In this document: piece after piece, positions 1-12,133 of the stretch
Numbering within the stretch: position 1 is the first letter of the stretch
Layout of the letters: the number at the start of each line of letters is the position of its first letter
Assembly: GCA_002943765.1 (NCBI GenBank)
Contig: PQWQ01000002.1
Span: forward strand, 3,038,001 to 3,102,000
Source of the DNA: Psoroptes ovis
Lineage: Eukaryota; Arthropoda; Arachnida; Sarcoptiformes; Psoroptidae
Direction of reading: 5' to 3'
Length of the DNA stretch: 64,000 nucleotides
Translations under genes and position numbers: made by a program
The notes under the pieces: generated by a model
What the model saw: the letters and a program-made list of their open reading frames with translations, nothing else
What the model was told of the DNA's origin: nothing
Database searches by the model: none

Positions 1-72
1 AGCCTGACCTTAACCCAGAATCGACGTGATACCCAACCAAATGTTTTCAATGATGATGGTAAAAATTATTGA
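1..72 (+). CDS. Possible 3' coding end of a gene cut by the left window edge
   Basis: Frame 1 is open from the first base and ends in TGA at 70-72, giving about 23 residues ending in DDGKNY. This stretch is richer in G+C than the AT-rich DNA that follows, as coding exons are here. A splice donor-like GGTAAAA lies at about 57-63, so the exon could instead splice on. No family is recognisable from so short a piece, and the reading may be chance. Confidence 0.3.
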   Translation, partial: SLTLTQNRRDTQPNVFNDDGKNY

Positions 73-3000
73 CTAATTCTCATTGAAAAAAATAATAAAA
101 GAATCGAAGGTGAATTTCTGTTTATTTTATGATATTTTGCTTTTCCATTTTCAAGAATCATTGAATATATTTTAACCTTGATCTCTTAATTATTATTATT
201 TATCATTACCCAAAAAAAAAAAATTGATGAAAAATCATTGTTGGCCTTGGTGCTTCTTTTGCTTTGCTTTCGATATACAAGAACACGAATCATAAATAAA
301 TCGTATATATAAATATCGCAAATATCTATTGCCATTTGAAACAAGGCCACACAATATATATCTATGCTATTTTTGGTTTCAATTTCAATGAAAATTCAAA
401 TAAAATTTTGATTGTTTATTTTGTTTGATTTTGGTATTAATGTATCTGTTTGGTATGGGTTTAACATGTTTTAATTAACTTTTTTAATTGACTGTTTTAA
501 TTAATCGATTGATTAATTAATGTTTACAATCACGAAAATTATCATCATGAAATATCAGGAATTCCTTGCTTTTTTTCAAAAATATCATGGCCGATGTAGA
601 AAAAATTAAATTGAAGATTTTGGAAAAAAATGTTAACATGCGCCAAACTTAGATGGCGATATATTGATCAGTGATCATCGTTTGCGTGCCAAAATTATTC
701 ATCAATTTTTTCAAACCTTGAAATGATTAGCTAATGATTATTAGCTAATGATCGAATGATTATCATTCGAATTTGATTTCTCAAGATAATATGAATCAAT
801 TCATAATCCTCGTATCTATCAATCAATCAATGATTTTGATGCCAAAAATTTTGTGGCAATGTAATTTGATTATAATAAATTATTCACAGATATAAATAAA
901 TAATAGAGATAATGATGATAATGATGACCATAATAATTTTAAAAGCTTTTAATAAATAATTAAATAATATTAAATAATTTATTAAAATTACAAGTTTTCA
1001 ATGATAAATAATATATAAAAATTAAATAATATTCATACAATTAAACATTTAATCATTTAAATTATTCAAGGAATTTTTGATATAAATTATATCATAAATA
1101 ATTAAACAATGATCAAAAAATGATTATTATCATTTTTGTTTATAATTAAATCTATTTTTGTTCAAATTTTTGTAATTTCAACATTTAAAAATTGACAAGG
1201 ACAATCAGCATTTGTTTTTGTTGTTGTTTCTGTTCATTCGGAAAGTGAACACAAATCTAATTTTAAATAAATCCACTAAACAGGAAGAAAGTAATTTAAG
1301 ATGCAAACATTTTCAGTTACAAAGGTCATCCGTGAAAATTGTTTTGTTTTCAATCGAATGTTAATATTAACCATAAACATCGATACTTGTTGGTGATGAT
1401 CAAAATAAAACAAAAGAAATGCAAAAAACATTTTTAATCATTATCCACCATCATTGAATCGTATTTGATTGTTTTGTTGTTATTGATATTATTGTTAAAA
1501 AATAGCCAATGGTAAAAAACAATCAATGGATTTATATGTGATGGATATGTTATATAATGTGCTTTTGACAAATGATAACCTTCAGGTGTTTGAAAAACAA
1601 CAATGATAATAATAATTTCTAATGATTCAACAATCAACAAATGATGTCATTGTCATGTTTTTCGTTTTTTTTTCGTTTTCTGTTTTAGACGAATGTAAGG
1701 ATATTTTTCTCAATGAAATACAATGATATAACAATTTGATAATATAAAAAATTGGCCAAATTCAACACGAAAGAAATTTACTATTTGATATCAACAAAAC
1801 ATCGGTGAAATATTGGACATGAATTATGATCATGAATATTATCAATATCATCAATATTATCATAGTTTTTAAAAGCAAAAACAAATGATGTTTGGACATT
1901 GGACATTTGAAAACATTTGCTGCTATTATTAGTATTATTATTGTCACTGATTTAGCATCATCTCGACGATATTTTCTATTTTTGAATATTGATTACAATT
2001 TAAAATTTGCAATCACTTGTATAAATGTGAATAAAAATGAAAATATTCAAATCTCATTACCTTGATTATCGTTTTTTAGTCATATATTTGTTATTGACCA
2101 AATTTTCTGTTCAATATCTGAACTGTTTTTGACAAATAATGAACATATATCTATCAACAGGTGTTTGACAATTGCATGGCATTTGTATTCCATTATTTTT
2201 TCGGCAGATTAATTCAATCCAATCAGCCATAATGTATTACTTTGAATTTCCAATGAATTCCAATCCGAAGCAATTTCAGAAGCCATTCCCAGTAATGTCC
2301 TCAAGATGAAGATTTTGAAGATTTCGATGGAGAAAACAGAATTTTGATTTCTGGAAAATGAAAAATAATTAAAATTGAGGCTTTTTGAATTTTTTATTTG
2401 AGTTTTATGGTGATGATAATGATTTCATTACATTTACATCTACCTGGCTGTAATGTATTTGTTATTAATGATAATGATGATGATGAAATCTAAATTTCAA
2501 CAAATCCAATATTTTCTCTCTTTTTTCATTTCTTTACACTGTAAATAATCACATTTATTAATCAACATTAACAACGACAACAAACAATAGTAATGGTAAA
2601 TGATAATAAATCAATATTATCATTGAAGTATTTTGATGCATTTTTTCTCTTTCGTTAGGCTTCAACAAGTTGATTGGTGAAAATACAATCGAAATATTCA
2701 TTCGCTAAAAGCTTTGTTTCTTTTTTGGTTAAATTCAATGTTTTATTTGAATCGTGTTTGAATTGCATTGATCATGTATCAATTGATTTGAATAGTGTTC
2801 AGGTGTAAATTGTCGAATTATTGTCATCATTATCAATCATCCATTCATTTATTTATTTGTGATTCTTCATCAATCAATCATTGAATAATTAATAAATTTT
2901 AAAATTCTTCTGGGTGTAATTGTCATTGATTGAATTTATTTTTGACAATATTTCATTGAAATTCATCATTTTTTCCGATGTTTGGTTTCATCTTTTGCAA

Positions 3001-3231
3001 TAAGAATAATTATCATTATTTGTCAATTAATCAAGTTTATCCCCATATATCATGATGATGACGCTTTTTGATGTTTGATTCGCTTGAAATTCAATCAATC
3101 AAATTTGAATTTGTACTCACATATCTATATAAATATTTGAAGAATTGAAATTTTTTCTTCAAAATTTGTTCAAATTAAACCAGGAAAATTTTCAAATTTA
3201 AATTTTTTCAAATTCAAGAATTTTATTACAA
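73..3231. other. Intergenic, no gene seen
   Basis: About 3.1 kb of very AT-rich sequence with many homopolymer runs and simple ATT/AAT-type stretches. Only short open frames without protein-like composition occur on either strand. No RNA gene, inverted-repeat element or conserved block was recognised. The last few hundred bases probably hold the promoter and 5' UTR of the SLC6 gene. Confidence 0.6.
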
Positions 3232-3321
3232 GTAAGTTTGATCATTTTGACCCCAAATCTGTATTGATGACAATAAGAATTATCTAAAATTGGAAATTTC
3301 ATTTCAGAAATCATTAAAAGG

Positions 3322-5820
3322 ATGGTAACCAATCCATCGAACGATGTTGAAAAACAAAAAAATAACGATAATAAAAAACAGATAGCTGATGGTAACAGTA
3401 ACAACAATGACCATCGTGGTCAATGGTCGACTGGTGCTGAATTTTTATTATCATGTATCTCTATGTCTGTCGGTTTAGGAAATGTTTGGCGTTTTCCATA
3501 TGTCGGTATGTTGTTTAATCATTTGAAAATTTGTGAAATTTTCGATATGAAGCATATCGTTACATTTTTTTTGCCCAAAAGCATATGAAAATGGTGGCGG
3601 TGCATTTCTTATTCCATATTTTATTCTATTATGTTTTATTGGTCGACCAATTTATTATCTTGAATTGATACTTGGACAATTTAGTGGTCGTGGACCGGTA
3701 AAAATTTGGAAATGTGTACCGGCTATCAAAGGTTTAGGCTATGCACAACTATTGTCGACATCATTTATTGCTATATTTTATAATTATTTAATGGCCATTT
3801 CTATTTATTATTTTTTTGCATCATTTTCATCAACACTTCCATGGACTAATTGTTATTTAAATTATAATAATGATTCATTAATCAACAATATTAGCTGCCC
3901 TGAATATTATTATGAGTAATACATCCATTTTATTTAAGAATTTCTCTTTATTATCATTATCTCTACTTCAATTAATTATATAGACGAATCGTGTTGAATA
4001 AATCAACTGGTCTCTGGGATCTGAACTCAATAAGCATTGAATTGATTGGCTGTTTGGTTTTATCGTGGATACTTGTATATTTTAGCATCATTAAAGGGAT
4101 AACATCTTTGGGAAAAGTTGCATATTTTACCGCCATTTTTCCGTACATTGTTTTAATCACATTACTGATTGTATCAATGACACAAGATGGAGCATTGAAT
4201 GGTATTCTCTATTTTTTACGACCAAATTTTGCAAAACTTTTAGATCCGATTGTTTGGTATCGTGCCGTAGAACAATCATTCTTTTCATTAGCTGTTTGTT
4301 TTGGCTCATTAATAATGTATTCGAGTTATAATGAATTTACTAACAATGTTAATAAGTATGTTCAATTTATATGAACATTTATTTAGTGCATCAAATTTCA
4401 ATGAGGATTTAAATGCTGATTCTTCTATCATTTCTTTTTAATTTTAAAGAGATGCGATCATTATTAGCATATTAGATACAATCACTAGTTTATTAGCTGG
4501 ATGTGTAATATTCGCTGTATTAGGAGCTATGGCATATGAAAAAGGTGTTGAAATCAAGGACGTCGTATCGAGTGGTATGTATCTTTCATTCGTGTTCTTA
4601 TTCAAAGAATTTTAGCGAGAAAAATCAGACAGGAAAAACCCCTCATTAAAAATCCAATTAATTCATTAATTTATTGATTTTCTTTGTTCATGTACAGGTA
4701 CAGGCTTAGCTTTCATTGCATATCCAGAAGGATTGAGTAAAATAAAATTTCTACCCCAATTATGGTCAATATTATTTTTCATAATGTTATTTACATTGGG
4801 TATTGGAAGTTCTGTGGCAATGATTGAAACAATATTAACATGTATCAAAGATGAATTCCAAATATTACATAAACATAAAGCTAAATTAGCATTAGCTTTT
4901 TGCACATTATTCATGGTGTTAGGAATACCATTGACAACAGATGTAATTTGATTTTTTTTTAAATTATTTCGGTCTTGAAATTTGATTATTATTCATTTTC
5001 AACTCAAAATTCTTAGGCTGGATCATATATTATGTTATTATTGGATAATTATGGTGTTGGGACAGCTGCATTCTTCTATGGTATCCTACAAATGATATCA
5101 ATATCTTACATATATGGTTTGAATAATTTTCTCGATGATATACATTTCATGTTGAAACAAAAACCATCATTTTATTGGAAATTGACATGGGGTTTTATAA
5201 CGCCATTAATTTTGTGTATAATTTACATATATGGTAATATTCTCATTTTGCAAGATGATCAAGTTAAACCTGGAATAACCAGATGGGGTGATTATATCGG
5301 CTATGTCTTAGGTAATTTTAATTTAATAATTTTCAATGATTTTAATGATTTTTTACTTTATCATTACTAGCTGGATCAGCATTGATTCAAATTCCACTAT
5401 GGATGCTACTCACAATACGTAAACAGAAAGGCTCGACAATTTTAGAGGTTAATATTTTTGTCTTCATGTAGAATTTGATGTGTATAATGTGTATAATTTT
5501 TTTAAATCAAACAGAAAATACAATTAGCATTCAAACCGACCAATGATTGGGGACCAATTGATGAACAAGTATTCAATGAATGGTCACATTTTAAAGTAGA
5601 TAATACATTCAATAAAGTATTTAATAGAAATAATTCAGATACAAATAGCTCATTAGAACTAAATGATAATAATAGTGTCATTATTGATGACAATAATCAT
5701 AACCAAGATAATGGAAACCGCAATTCAATTGATTTGAATGGAACGGAAAATTTTGCTTATTCATCAGATAGTGTGGCAACAGTTCGACGAAATGCCAATC
5801 AAAGTAAATCAAAGAAGTAA
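3322..5820 (+). CDS. SLC6-family Na+/Cl--dependent amino-acid/neurotransmitter transporter
   Basis: Eight coding exons join in frame to 645 aa: 3322-3505, 3582-3915, 3984-4355, 4450-4574, 4698-4942, 5017-5311, 5371-5447, 5515-5820. A likely 5' UTR intron is 3232-3307. SLC6 proteins are 12-TM plasma-membrane symporters. Seen: the TM1 signature GLGNVWRFPYV, joined over intron 1 to AYENGGGAFLIPY; FIGRPIYYLELILGQFSGRG; TM5-TM6 with YRAVEQSFFSLAVCFGSLIMYSSY; and SSGTGLAFIAYPEG. The TM1 position that is Asp in monoamine carriers is Gly here (SVGLGN), which in this family goes with amino-acid, GABA or nutrient substrates rather than amines. The N terminus (about 35 aa) is polar, and the last about 100 residues are a Ser/Asn-rich cytosolic tail. 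The substrate cannot be told from sequence alone. The start is the first ATG after the 5' UTR intron. Confidence 0.93.
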
Positions 5821-6313
5821 AATGTTGATTATTAATGATGGGAAACTAAAATAACTAGTCAAATGGCAAGAATAAATAATGTTAATTTATCTGTCAAACA
5901 GTTGAATGTGGGTGAAATGATAAAATACTGCAATTGATGCAAATCTTCTCTTGAAATTAATCAATGTTTCTTCAAAAGAACAACAAATATTTTTACACAG
6001 AAATTGTAAATAATTGTAACTGAATAACTGCTAACATTTTTTACAAATTTAATTTTCGATGAATTTTATAAATTTTTTTTTAAATTTTGAATTAAAATTT
6101 TCTTCATTTCGTTTTATTTTATTTTTTTGAATGAATGTTTGTGTTCATAAACATTGTGACCGAATATCTGCGCCTGTGCAGTAAACATTTTAACACGTTT
6201 TCACATATGTGTTTCCTTTTCGGGGCGATATATTCTTTTGTTTTGATCAATATTTTTGTTTTCAATTTTTGAAATTTTTAATCTTTAAAATTTTAAATTC
6301 ATTAAAAATAAAA
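5821..6313. other. Spacer between SLC6 and eIF3e genes
   Basis: The 3' UTR of the SLC6 gene followed by the promoter/5' UTR of eIF3e, both on the + strand. An AT-rich block is followed by a less AT-rich segment at about 6150-6235 (TCTGCGCCTGTGCAG), which may be core promoter. No TATA box or gene was seen. Confidence 0.5.
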
Positions 6314-7830
6314 ATGGCCGAATGGGATTTAACGCCAGTTTTGGCCCAGTATTTGGATCCACATTTTGTTTATGGTTTGTTGGAATTTTTAAGCAGTCAA
6401 GATGTAAGTTTGTCATTTAAATTAGAGTTTTTTTGAATGTGAAGAAATTCTTTTTGTCTCTGACAATCATGGCTTTTAGATTTATGATCGTGAAGAAATG
6501 TTTCAACATAAAGTGAAAATTTTGACAAAAATTCAATTCGTTGATGCATTGATTGAATTGTACAGGAAAAATGATCGAGAAATACCCGATGAATTGAAAG
6601 ATAAATTAGAAGAAATGAATGAATTAGAACAAAAATTCATTGAAGATTTGAGCGAAATATTAGATTGTCTAGGCAATTTGAACGATTTGGATGAAAAACA
6701 AGTGCTTGAAAGTATACAAGAAATGCGTAAAAAGGTAAACATTTCTTTATCGTATTTAAATTATAAATGATGATTTTTGTTCTATTAATTCATTAGTTTC
6801 CTCGTTCGACAATCGACAAATTGTATGAATTCGCTAAATATTCATTTACACGTGGACAATATCAACATGCATTACACTTTATAAAATCATATCAATTGTT
6901 GATCGGTACTGATGATGCTAACTATGAGCGTACATTATGGGGTGCATTTGTATCATCATTTTTTTCACAAGACATGAAAGAAGTACAAGAAATATTTGTC
7001 ACTTTGAAAAATTTCATCGAAAATGCCAACTATTCTCCAATGAAAGCATTACAGAATCGTACATGGCTTATTCATTGGGGTTTATTCATTTTTTTCAATG
7101 TTGAACACGGTAGAGATTTTCTAGTTGATTTGTTTCTGGATGCTAAAAATGCCAAACAATCGCAAAATAATGCATATTTAAATGCAATACAAACATCTTG
7201 TCCACATATTCTTCGTTATCTAACGGCTGCAGTAATTACCCATCGACAAAGACGTATTTATATGAAAGAATTGGTACGATTGATACAACAAGAATCGTAT
7301 AATTATCGTGATCCAATCACTGAATTTGTCGAATGTTTATATGTCAATTTTGATTTTGACGGTGCACAACAAAAATTACGCGATTGTGAAATCGTATTAC
7401 GCATTGATTTCTTTTTAACATCATGTGTTGAGGAATTTATTGAAAATGCACGTCTATTTATTTTTGAGATTTTTTGTCAAATTCATGAATGTATCTCGAT
7501 TGAGTAAGTTTATTAGATTCAATTTTCATGATAAATCTTTGTAATCTTGTATTTTTTCCCTTACTCACACTAAACAGTATGATTGCTGAAAAATTAAACA
7601 TGAACAGTGAAGAAGCTGAACGTTGGATTGTCAAATTGATTCGTGATGCACATTTCGATGCTAAAATTGATTCAAAACACGGGCATATCATTATGGGCAC
7701 ACAAGCTGTATCACAATATCATCAATTGATTGAAAAAACCCAACAAATGCGTTATCGAACCGAAATGTTGACATTGAATGTTGAAAAAATTGCCAATAAA
7801 AAGTCGATCGATAGATCAATGTGGAATTAG
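6314..7830 (+). CDS. eIF3e: Eukaryotic translation initiation factor 3 subunit E
   Basis: Four exons (6314-6403, 6480-6734, 6797-7503, 7578-7830) give 434 aa, close to the usual ~445. eIF3e (INT6) is a PCI-domain subunit of the eIF3 complex that recruits mRNA to the 40S ribosome in the cytoplasm. The N terminus (MAEWDLTPVLAQYLDPHFVYGLLEFL) is the family's conserved opening. A helical region with the family motif KFPRSTIDKLYEFAKYSFTRGQY spans intron 2. The C-terminal PCI/winged-helix part includes MNSEEAERWIVKLIRDAHFDAKIDSK. Introns are 62-76 bases. The gene is convergent with the PPIE-type gene, with only about 130 bases between stops, and an AATAAA lies about 35 bases after its stop. The identification is secure. 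Confidence 0.96.
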
Positions 7831-7963
7831 ATAATTAATCGCTGAAAAGATTATAAAATTGATTTTAATAAATACAAAAAATAATTTCCTTTGAATGAAC
7901 AAAATTTCGTTTACATAAATTATTTACAAGAATGAATAAATTTTTATGGATTTGTAAATTCAT

Positions 7964-8926
7964 TCAAACAAATTCACCACAGTTTGCAATTTTGATGCGT
8001 TTGTTTGTTTTTCCACTTTTGCTGCCACATTCTTCTATCTTTCTAACAATATCCATGCCTTGAATCACTTGACCAAAAACAACATGTTTACCATCTAACC
8101 ATTCTGTTCTTGCTGTTGTGATGAAAAATTGTGAGCCATTAGTATTTGGACCTGAATTGGCCATTGAAAGTATTCCAGCGCCAGTATGCTTTAATTGAAA
8201 ATTTTCATCTTCAAATTTTTTTCCATAAATTGATTTGCCACCAGTACCATTATGATTGGTAAAATCACCACCTTGTATCATAAAACCAGGGATCACACGA
8301 TGAAATATACTATTACGAAAGCCAAATCCTTTTTCATGTGTACAAAGGCAACGGAAATTTTCGGCAGTTTTTGGTACAACATCTTTACGCAATAAAATTA
8401 CAATACGACCACAATATTGATTATCAATACGAATGTCAATAAATACCTGTGGATTTGATTTCATTTTATCATTCATATTTGTTGTTGTTTCATCATCATT
8501 TTCATTTTCATCTTGCACTTCATCATCATCATCTTCGTCATTAGGTTTTTCATTATCATTATTATCAATACCAAACTGTGTATTCAATGTTTTACCGGCA
8601 TGTTTGGCAAGCCATTCATCATCAGCCCAAACAGCTTTATATGAAGCTTCACGAATTTTAATTGGTTTAGCTAAATTTACTCGAATCGTTTTGCCAAAAA
8701 TTTCCGAATCATTCATATTATCAATGGCTGATGATGCATCTTCGGCAGTTTCGAATTCAATGAATGCAAAACCTTTATGTTTTTGTGTAGTATAATCAAT
8801 CGGCATATTAACATCGATAATTTCACCAAACGTTAAAAAAGCAGAACGAATAATTTTTTCATCAACTTCTTCAGAAAGTCCACCACAATAAACAACACGT
8901 TTATTGGCTGCAGCTACTAGAGACAT
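7964..8926 (-). CDS. PPIE: RRM-cyclophilin peptidyl-prolyl isomerase (PPIE type)
   Basis: A single-exon gene of 320 aa. An N-terminal RRM (about 8-88) carries RNP2 VVYCGGL and RNP1 KGFAFIEF. It is followed by an acidic, Asp/Glu/Asn-rich linker (about 120-160), then a cyclophilin domain (about 160-318). The domain keeps the active-site signature FHRVIPGFMIQGGDF, the segment NGSQFFITT, and the Trp of TEWLDGKHVVFG that contacts cyclosporin. PPIE (Cyp33) is a nuclear, spliceosome-associated isomerase that in mammals also binds the MLL PHD finger. At 320 aa it is slightly longer than the human protein (about 301 aa), because of the acidic linker. The Ser-rich open frame on the opposite strand at 8433-8795 is a shadow of that linker. 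Confidence 0.95.
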   Translation of the reverse strand: MSLVAAANKRVVYCGGLSEEVDEKIIRSAFLTFGEIIDVNMPIDYTTQKHKGFAFIEFETAEDASSAIDNMNDSEIFGKTIRVNLAKPIKIREASYKAVWADDEWLAKHAGKTLNTQFGIDNNDNEKPNDEDDDDEVQDENENDDETTTNMNDKMKSNPQVFIDIRIDNQYCGRIVILLRKDVVPKTAENFRCLCTHEKGFGFRNSIFHRVIPGFMIQGGDFTNHNGTGGKSIYGKKFEDENFQLKHTGAGILSMANSGPNTNGSQFFITTARTEWLDGKHVVFGQVIQGMDIVRKIEECGSKSGKTNKRIKIANCGEFV

Positions 8927-9328
8927 GTTTTTGCTTTGATTTTTTCGAAAAATTGAATAAAATCAAATCAAATTTCAATTGTCAACTTTAAAAACACAAT
9001 CACATGGACAAATAAATAATAATTGGAGCTTTCATCATTGCTTAAACATTAAATTCATCAGATTGCGCTACTGTTCAGGGCGAAATTGTCTTAACATTTC
9101 ATTGATAAAACCCATTTCATTTCATTCCATTCCATTTGATTCTCTGGTTATTGAATCAAAAAATCGATTACATGTATTACATAACTGAAAATAAAATTCA
9201 AATCCAGTTAATGAGAAACATGAGAAAAAAAATTAAATTGAATTCTGAACATTAAAACAAATTCAAATGATTGCGCCATCTAAATACAATGCGATCAATA
9301 ATTAATGAACCGACTTTTTACTGTAATG
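8927..9328. other. Upstream region of the PPIE-type gene
   Basis: Up to the MITE, about 400 bases of AT-rich DNA that should contain the PPIE promoter (reading leftwards). A 69-codon open frame at 8979-9188 has no protein-like pattern. No TATA box was seen. Confidence 0.5.
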
Positions 9329-9531
9329 GTTTAATGCAGTCATTCTCAACCTTTTTTTCGCCGCGGCACACTGAAAAAAGTAAAAGCCTTTATTTCCAAA
9401 ATCTTGCGGCACACCAAGTAAGGGAATAATAAAGGAATGAGTTAGATTTCCAAAATTTGGCGGCACACTTTTGGAATCTGGCGGAACACTAAAGTGCCGC
9501 GGAACACCGGTTGAGAATGACTGGTTTAATG
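9329..9531. mobile_element. hAT-type MITE with 8-base target-site duplication
   Basis: The element itself is 9337-9523 (187 bases). It starts CAGTCATTCTCAACC and ends in the exact reverse complement, a perfect 15-base terminal inverted repeat. It is flanked by identical 8-base duplications GTTTAATG at 9329-9336 and 9524-9531. Eight-base duplications and CAG...CTG termini resembling CAGTG(G)TTCTCAACC are hallmarks of hAT-superfamily elements. The interior is GC-richer than its surroundings and repeats a GCGGCACAC-like word several times, with a second inverted block (CCGCGGCAC) just inside the termini. It encodes nothing, so it must have been mobilised by a transposase elsewhere. It sits between the PPIE-type gene and the TMEM214-like gene. 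Confidence 0.93.
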
Positions 9532-9914
9532 TACAAAATAAAATGCACGGTGTTTATCGTCGGCTATTCACAATAAAATGTACATTTTTTTCCATTTATT
9601 TATTTATTCGTCAATAAATGCTTTCTGGTGTTATATATAACATTGTATTTTCGCCGAACGAAAATATTTTCGAGCATTAATCATATAAATTTTAATAAAT
9701 CAATCATTCAATCGATAAATTAATTTTTTTTATCGAAAAATATTTTCATTTTAATCAAAGAAATTCTTTTGAAATTTTTTATCTTTGATAACAAATTGAA
9801 ATTTCTAAGCCATTTTAAGCAACGTCATACATTTGTAATATCAATAAAAAGTCAATATTAAAAAATCCTTATTAATTAAAAGTGATTAGCATTCAAATTG
9901 AAATAAAAAACAAC
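9532..9914. other. Upstream region of the TMEM214-like gene
   Basis: AT-rich, about 380 bases between the MITE and the start codon at 9915. It contains a TTATATATAA palindrome near 9631 that could act as a core promoter element, but it is far from the ATG. No gene was seen. Confidence 0.4.
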
Positions 9915-10696
9915 ATGGCTTTGTTTCCTAGTATTTTCACAATTATTCTTTTAGCATCAACAACATTTATGACATTAGATTTATATAATAGCAATTCATT
10001 TAATAGTATGTTTTAATTTGTAAATTAAATTTCAAATGTTGATCTTTTTTCTGCTTTCTCATTCCAGAATCAACAACCGGTAAATATCTTAATCATATTG
10101 GTATCGGTAAGCATGTATTGAAGCTGAATGAAACTATTAAAAAATCTCAATTCTACAATAAATATGTATTACCATATTACAATGAATTGATCAAGAAATT
10201 ATCGCCATATTTTAAAGTTATTCACAAAGAAACAATCAAATATAGTAATCAGATTTCTCTTTGGTTCAAGAAAACTTTTCCAACATTTTTACAAGCTGTA
10301 TGTTTTTTTCTTATTAATTCAAAGCTTTATTTTATCTCTAAATTTCCTTATCAAATTTCATTTAGATTGAAACAAAAATGATTCCAATGCTAAAAGAACA
10401 TTATTCACATTTCATGGTTGTTACACAAAAATATTGGCAAATAACATTTACAAAATTACAAGAAATTAGTCTAATCACCGGTGAATGGATTAATCAAAAT
10501 GTTTTTACGTAAGTTTTATTTTAAGATGTAAAATGATTTTTAATTGATTCTCGTTAATTACTACCCAAATATTAGCAAATTTCCGCGTGATCAATTAATG
10601 AAATCGTTAACTGAATTCGTAACAAATACTCAAAAAATGGCTTACAATTCATTTGATTACTTAACAAGTCAATTGCAGAAATTTATTGCTGCATAA
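9915..10696 (+). CDS. Small membrane-anchored protein resembling the C-terminal part of TMEM214
   Basis: Four exons (9915-10005, 10068-10297, 10366-10508, 10576-10696) give 194 aa in one continuous frame. An N-terminal hydrophobic segment (about 6-21) is followed by KSTTGKYLNHIG and then by repeated Lys/Tyr/Phe-rich amphipathic helices. This pattern recalls the C-terminal region of TMEM214, an ER membrane protein linked in vertebrates to stress-induced apoptosis. The large N-terminal region of TMEM214 is absent and the upstream DNA holds no sign of it. So this is either a stand-alone short relative or an unrelated membrane-tethered helical protein. The similarity is judged from remembered family pattern, not a search. 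Confidence 0.55.
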
Positions 10697-11096
10697 AAGT
10701 TTGTGTAAACGTCAATGTATTGATGAACAACAAAATTTAAAAAAATTATTTATTTATTTGAATATTTATTCCAAAATTTAAAATGTCAACTCTTTTTTTT
10801 TTGCCAGGAACAAACATTTCCAATAATTATTCTTATAAATTCCATTTATAAAACCGAATTTAGAATTAGCATTTTTGATTTCATATTATATTCAAATATA
10901 CAATTTGTCAAAAAATATTTTAATTCAAAATTTTTCCAATGTTGTACATATTCATTGTAGTCTTTTTGTATAGGAATTTTATTTCTATTCATTTCAAATA
11001 ATTAGTCAGTTGAGAATATTTGATTAATTCATGAATAAAATTTGGTGTACAAAAAAAAAGTTCAGGATTGATGATTTATGAATTGATAAATGGATG
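10697..11096. other. Convergent 3' ends, no gene
   Basis: About 400 AT-rich bases between the stop codons of the TMEM214-like gene (+) and TATDN1 (-). It holds the two 3' UTRs and poly(A) signals only, as far as can be seen. Confidence 0.5.
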
Positions 11097-12133
11097 TCAA
11101 TTTGTTGAATTTGGAAAAAATATTTTTCGTGTATTATCATACAATTGTTCCGATAGTTTTTGTTCATCAATTTTTTTAACGGCAGCAATCACTTCTAACA
11201 CTTGTATAATAGTACATGGTTCATTTCTACCTTTTATCAATTTTTCTTCATTATTTTCTGACCATTTTTCTTTTTTTATTGATTCAAATTTTGTACGAAC
11301 ATATTTATAACCGGCACTTGTCGATTTAATTTCACAATAAGGACAATCAGTTTCGATCATTATTTTATCGATTGGCAAATTTTCAACTACATTTAAATTT
11401 TGTTCAGTTTTTAATGAACAACCATTAAGGCCAATATATAAGCCTAAATCTTCGATAAATGATTTTGCTTCATTTAATGTACCATCGAATGAATGAACAA
11501 CACCGGTTGTGAATTTATTACGGTTTTCTTTCAATATATTGTACAAATCTGTAGCTGCATTACGACAATGTAAAAATAATGGCAATTCTGTACGTTCTAC
11601 AATCTCAAATTGTTTTTGAAAATTTTTCAATTGAACATCTTTTGGACAAAATTCTAATCGATCATAATCAAGACCAAATTCACCAACAGCGACCACTTTG
11701 TCTTTGTTGTCATTGCAAAGTTTAATTAATTCTTCAATTTTTGCCACACAATCATCTTCTAATTCCATACAACGTGTTGGATGTACACCGGCTGTACAGA
11801 AAAGTGAAGAATCTGTACGCGCTAGTTCTAATGCTTTACGACTATCATCTAACGTACCACCAGTTATGATAATCTATAAAACAATGTAATTGAATGAATT
11901 TTCAACTTATAAATCATTTTAATTTCTGATACTTTCTCAAGGCCAATATTTTTTGATCGTTTTAAAACATGTTTGATATCCATAGGATGATGATTACGAT
12001 TATAATAAATACCTTGATACATTACATCTACAAACAAATTAAAATAAAAATTGATCATCAAATTGAGGATTTAAGAAAAAAATAGAAAACCTGTAAGATT
12101 GGCTCCGATATCAATAAATTTTTTTCTGGACAT
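11097..12133 (-). CDS. TATDN1: TatD-family deoxyribonuclease
   Basis: Three exons, read leftwards: 12133-12091, 12027-11933, 11873-11097, giving 304 aa (human TATDN1 is about 297). TatD proteins are metal-dependent TIM-barrel DNases. TATDN1 is implicated in DNA repair and in DNA fragmentation during apoptosis. Seen: MSRKKFIDIGANLT at the N terminus; MYQGIYYNRNHHPMD; IIITGGTLDDSRKAL; TAGVHPTRC; VVAVGEFGLDYDR with the metal-site Glu; PLFLHCRNA; GVVHSFDGT; and IMIETDCPYCEIKS with the conserved catalytic Asp. The C terminus KIFFPNSTN matches the family end. The start codon is 320 bases from that of FKBP12 in divergent orientation. Confidence 0.96.

Noticed and set aside
3541..3600. In-frame stops after the SLC6 TM1 motif suggested a broken pseudogene
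   Set aside because: They fall inside a short GT...AG intron (3506-3581). Removing it restores the family's FPYV-AYENGGG sequence, and all seven introns keep a single frame.
8433..8795. 120-codon Ser-rich open frame on the + strand
   Set aside because: It is the antisense of the acidic linker of the PPIE-type gene; Ser runs are the complement of Asp/Glu codons.
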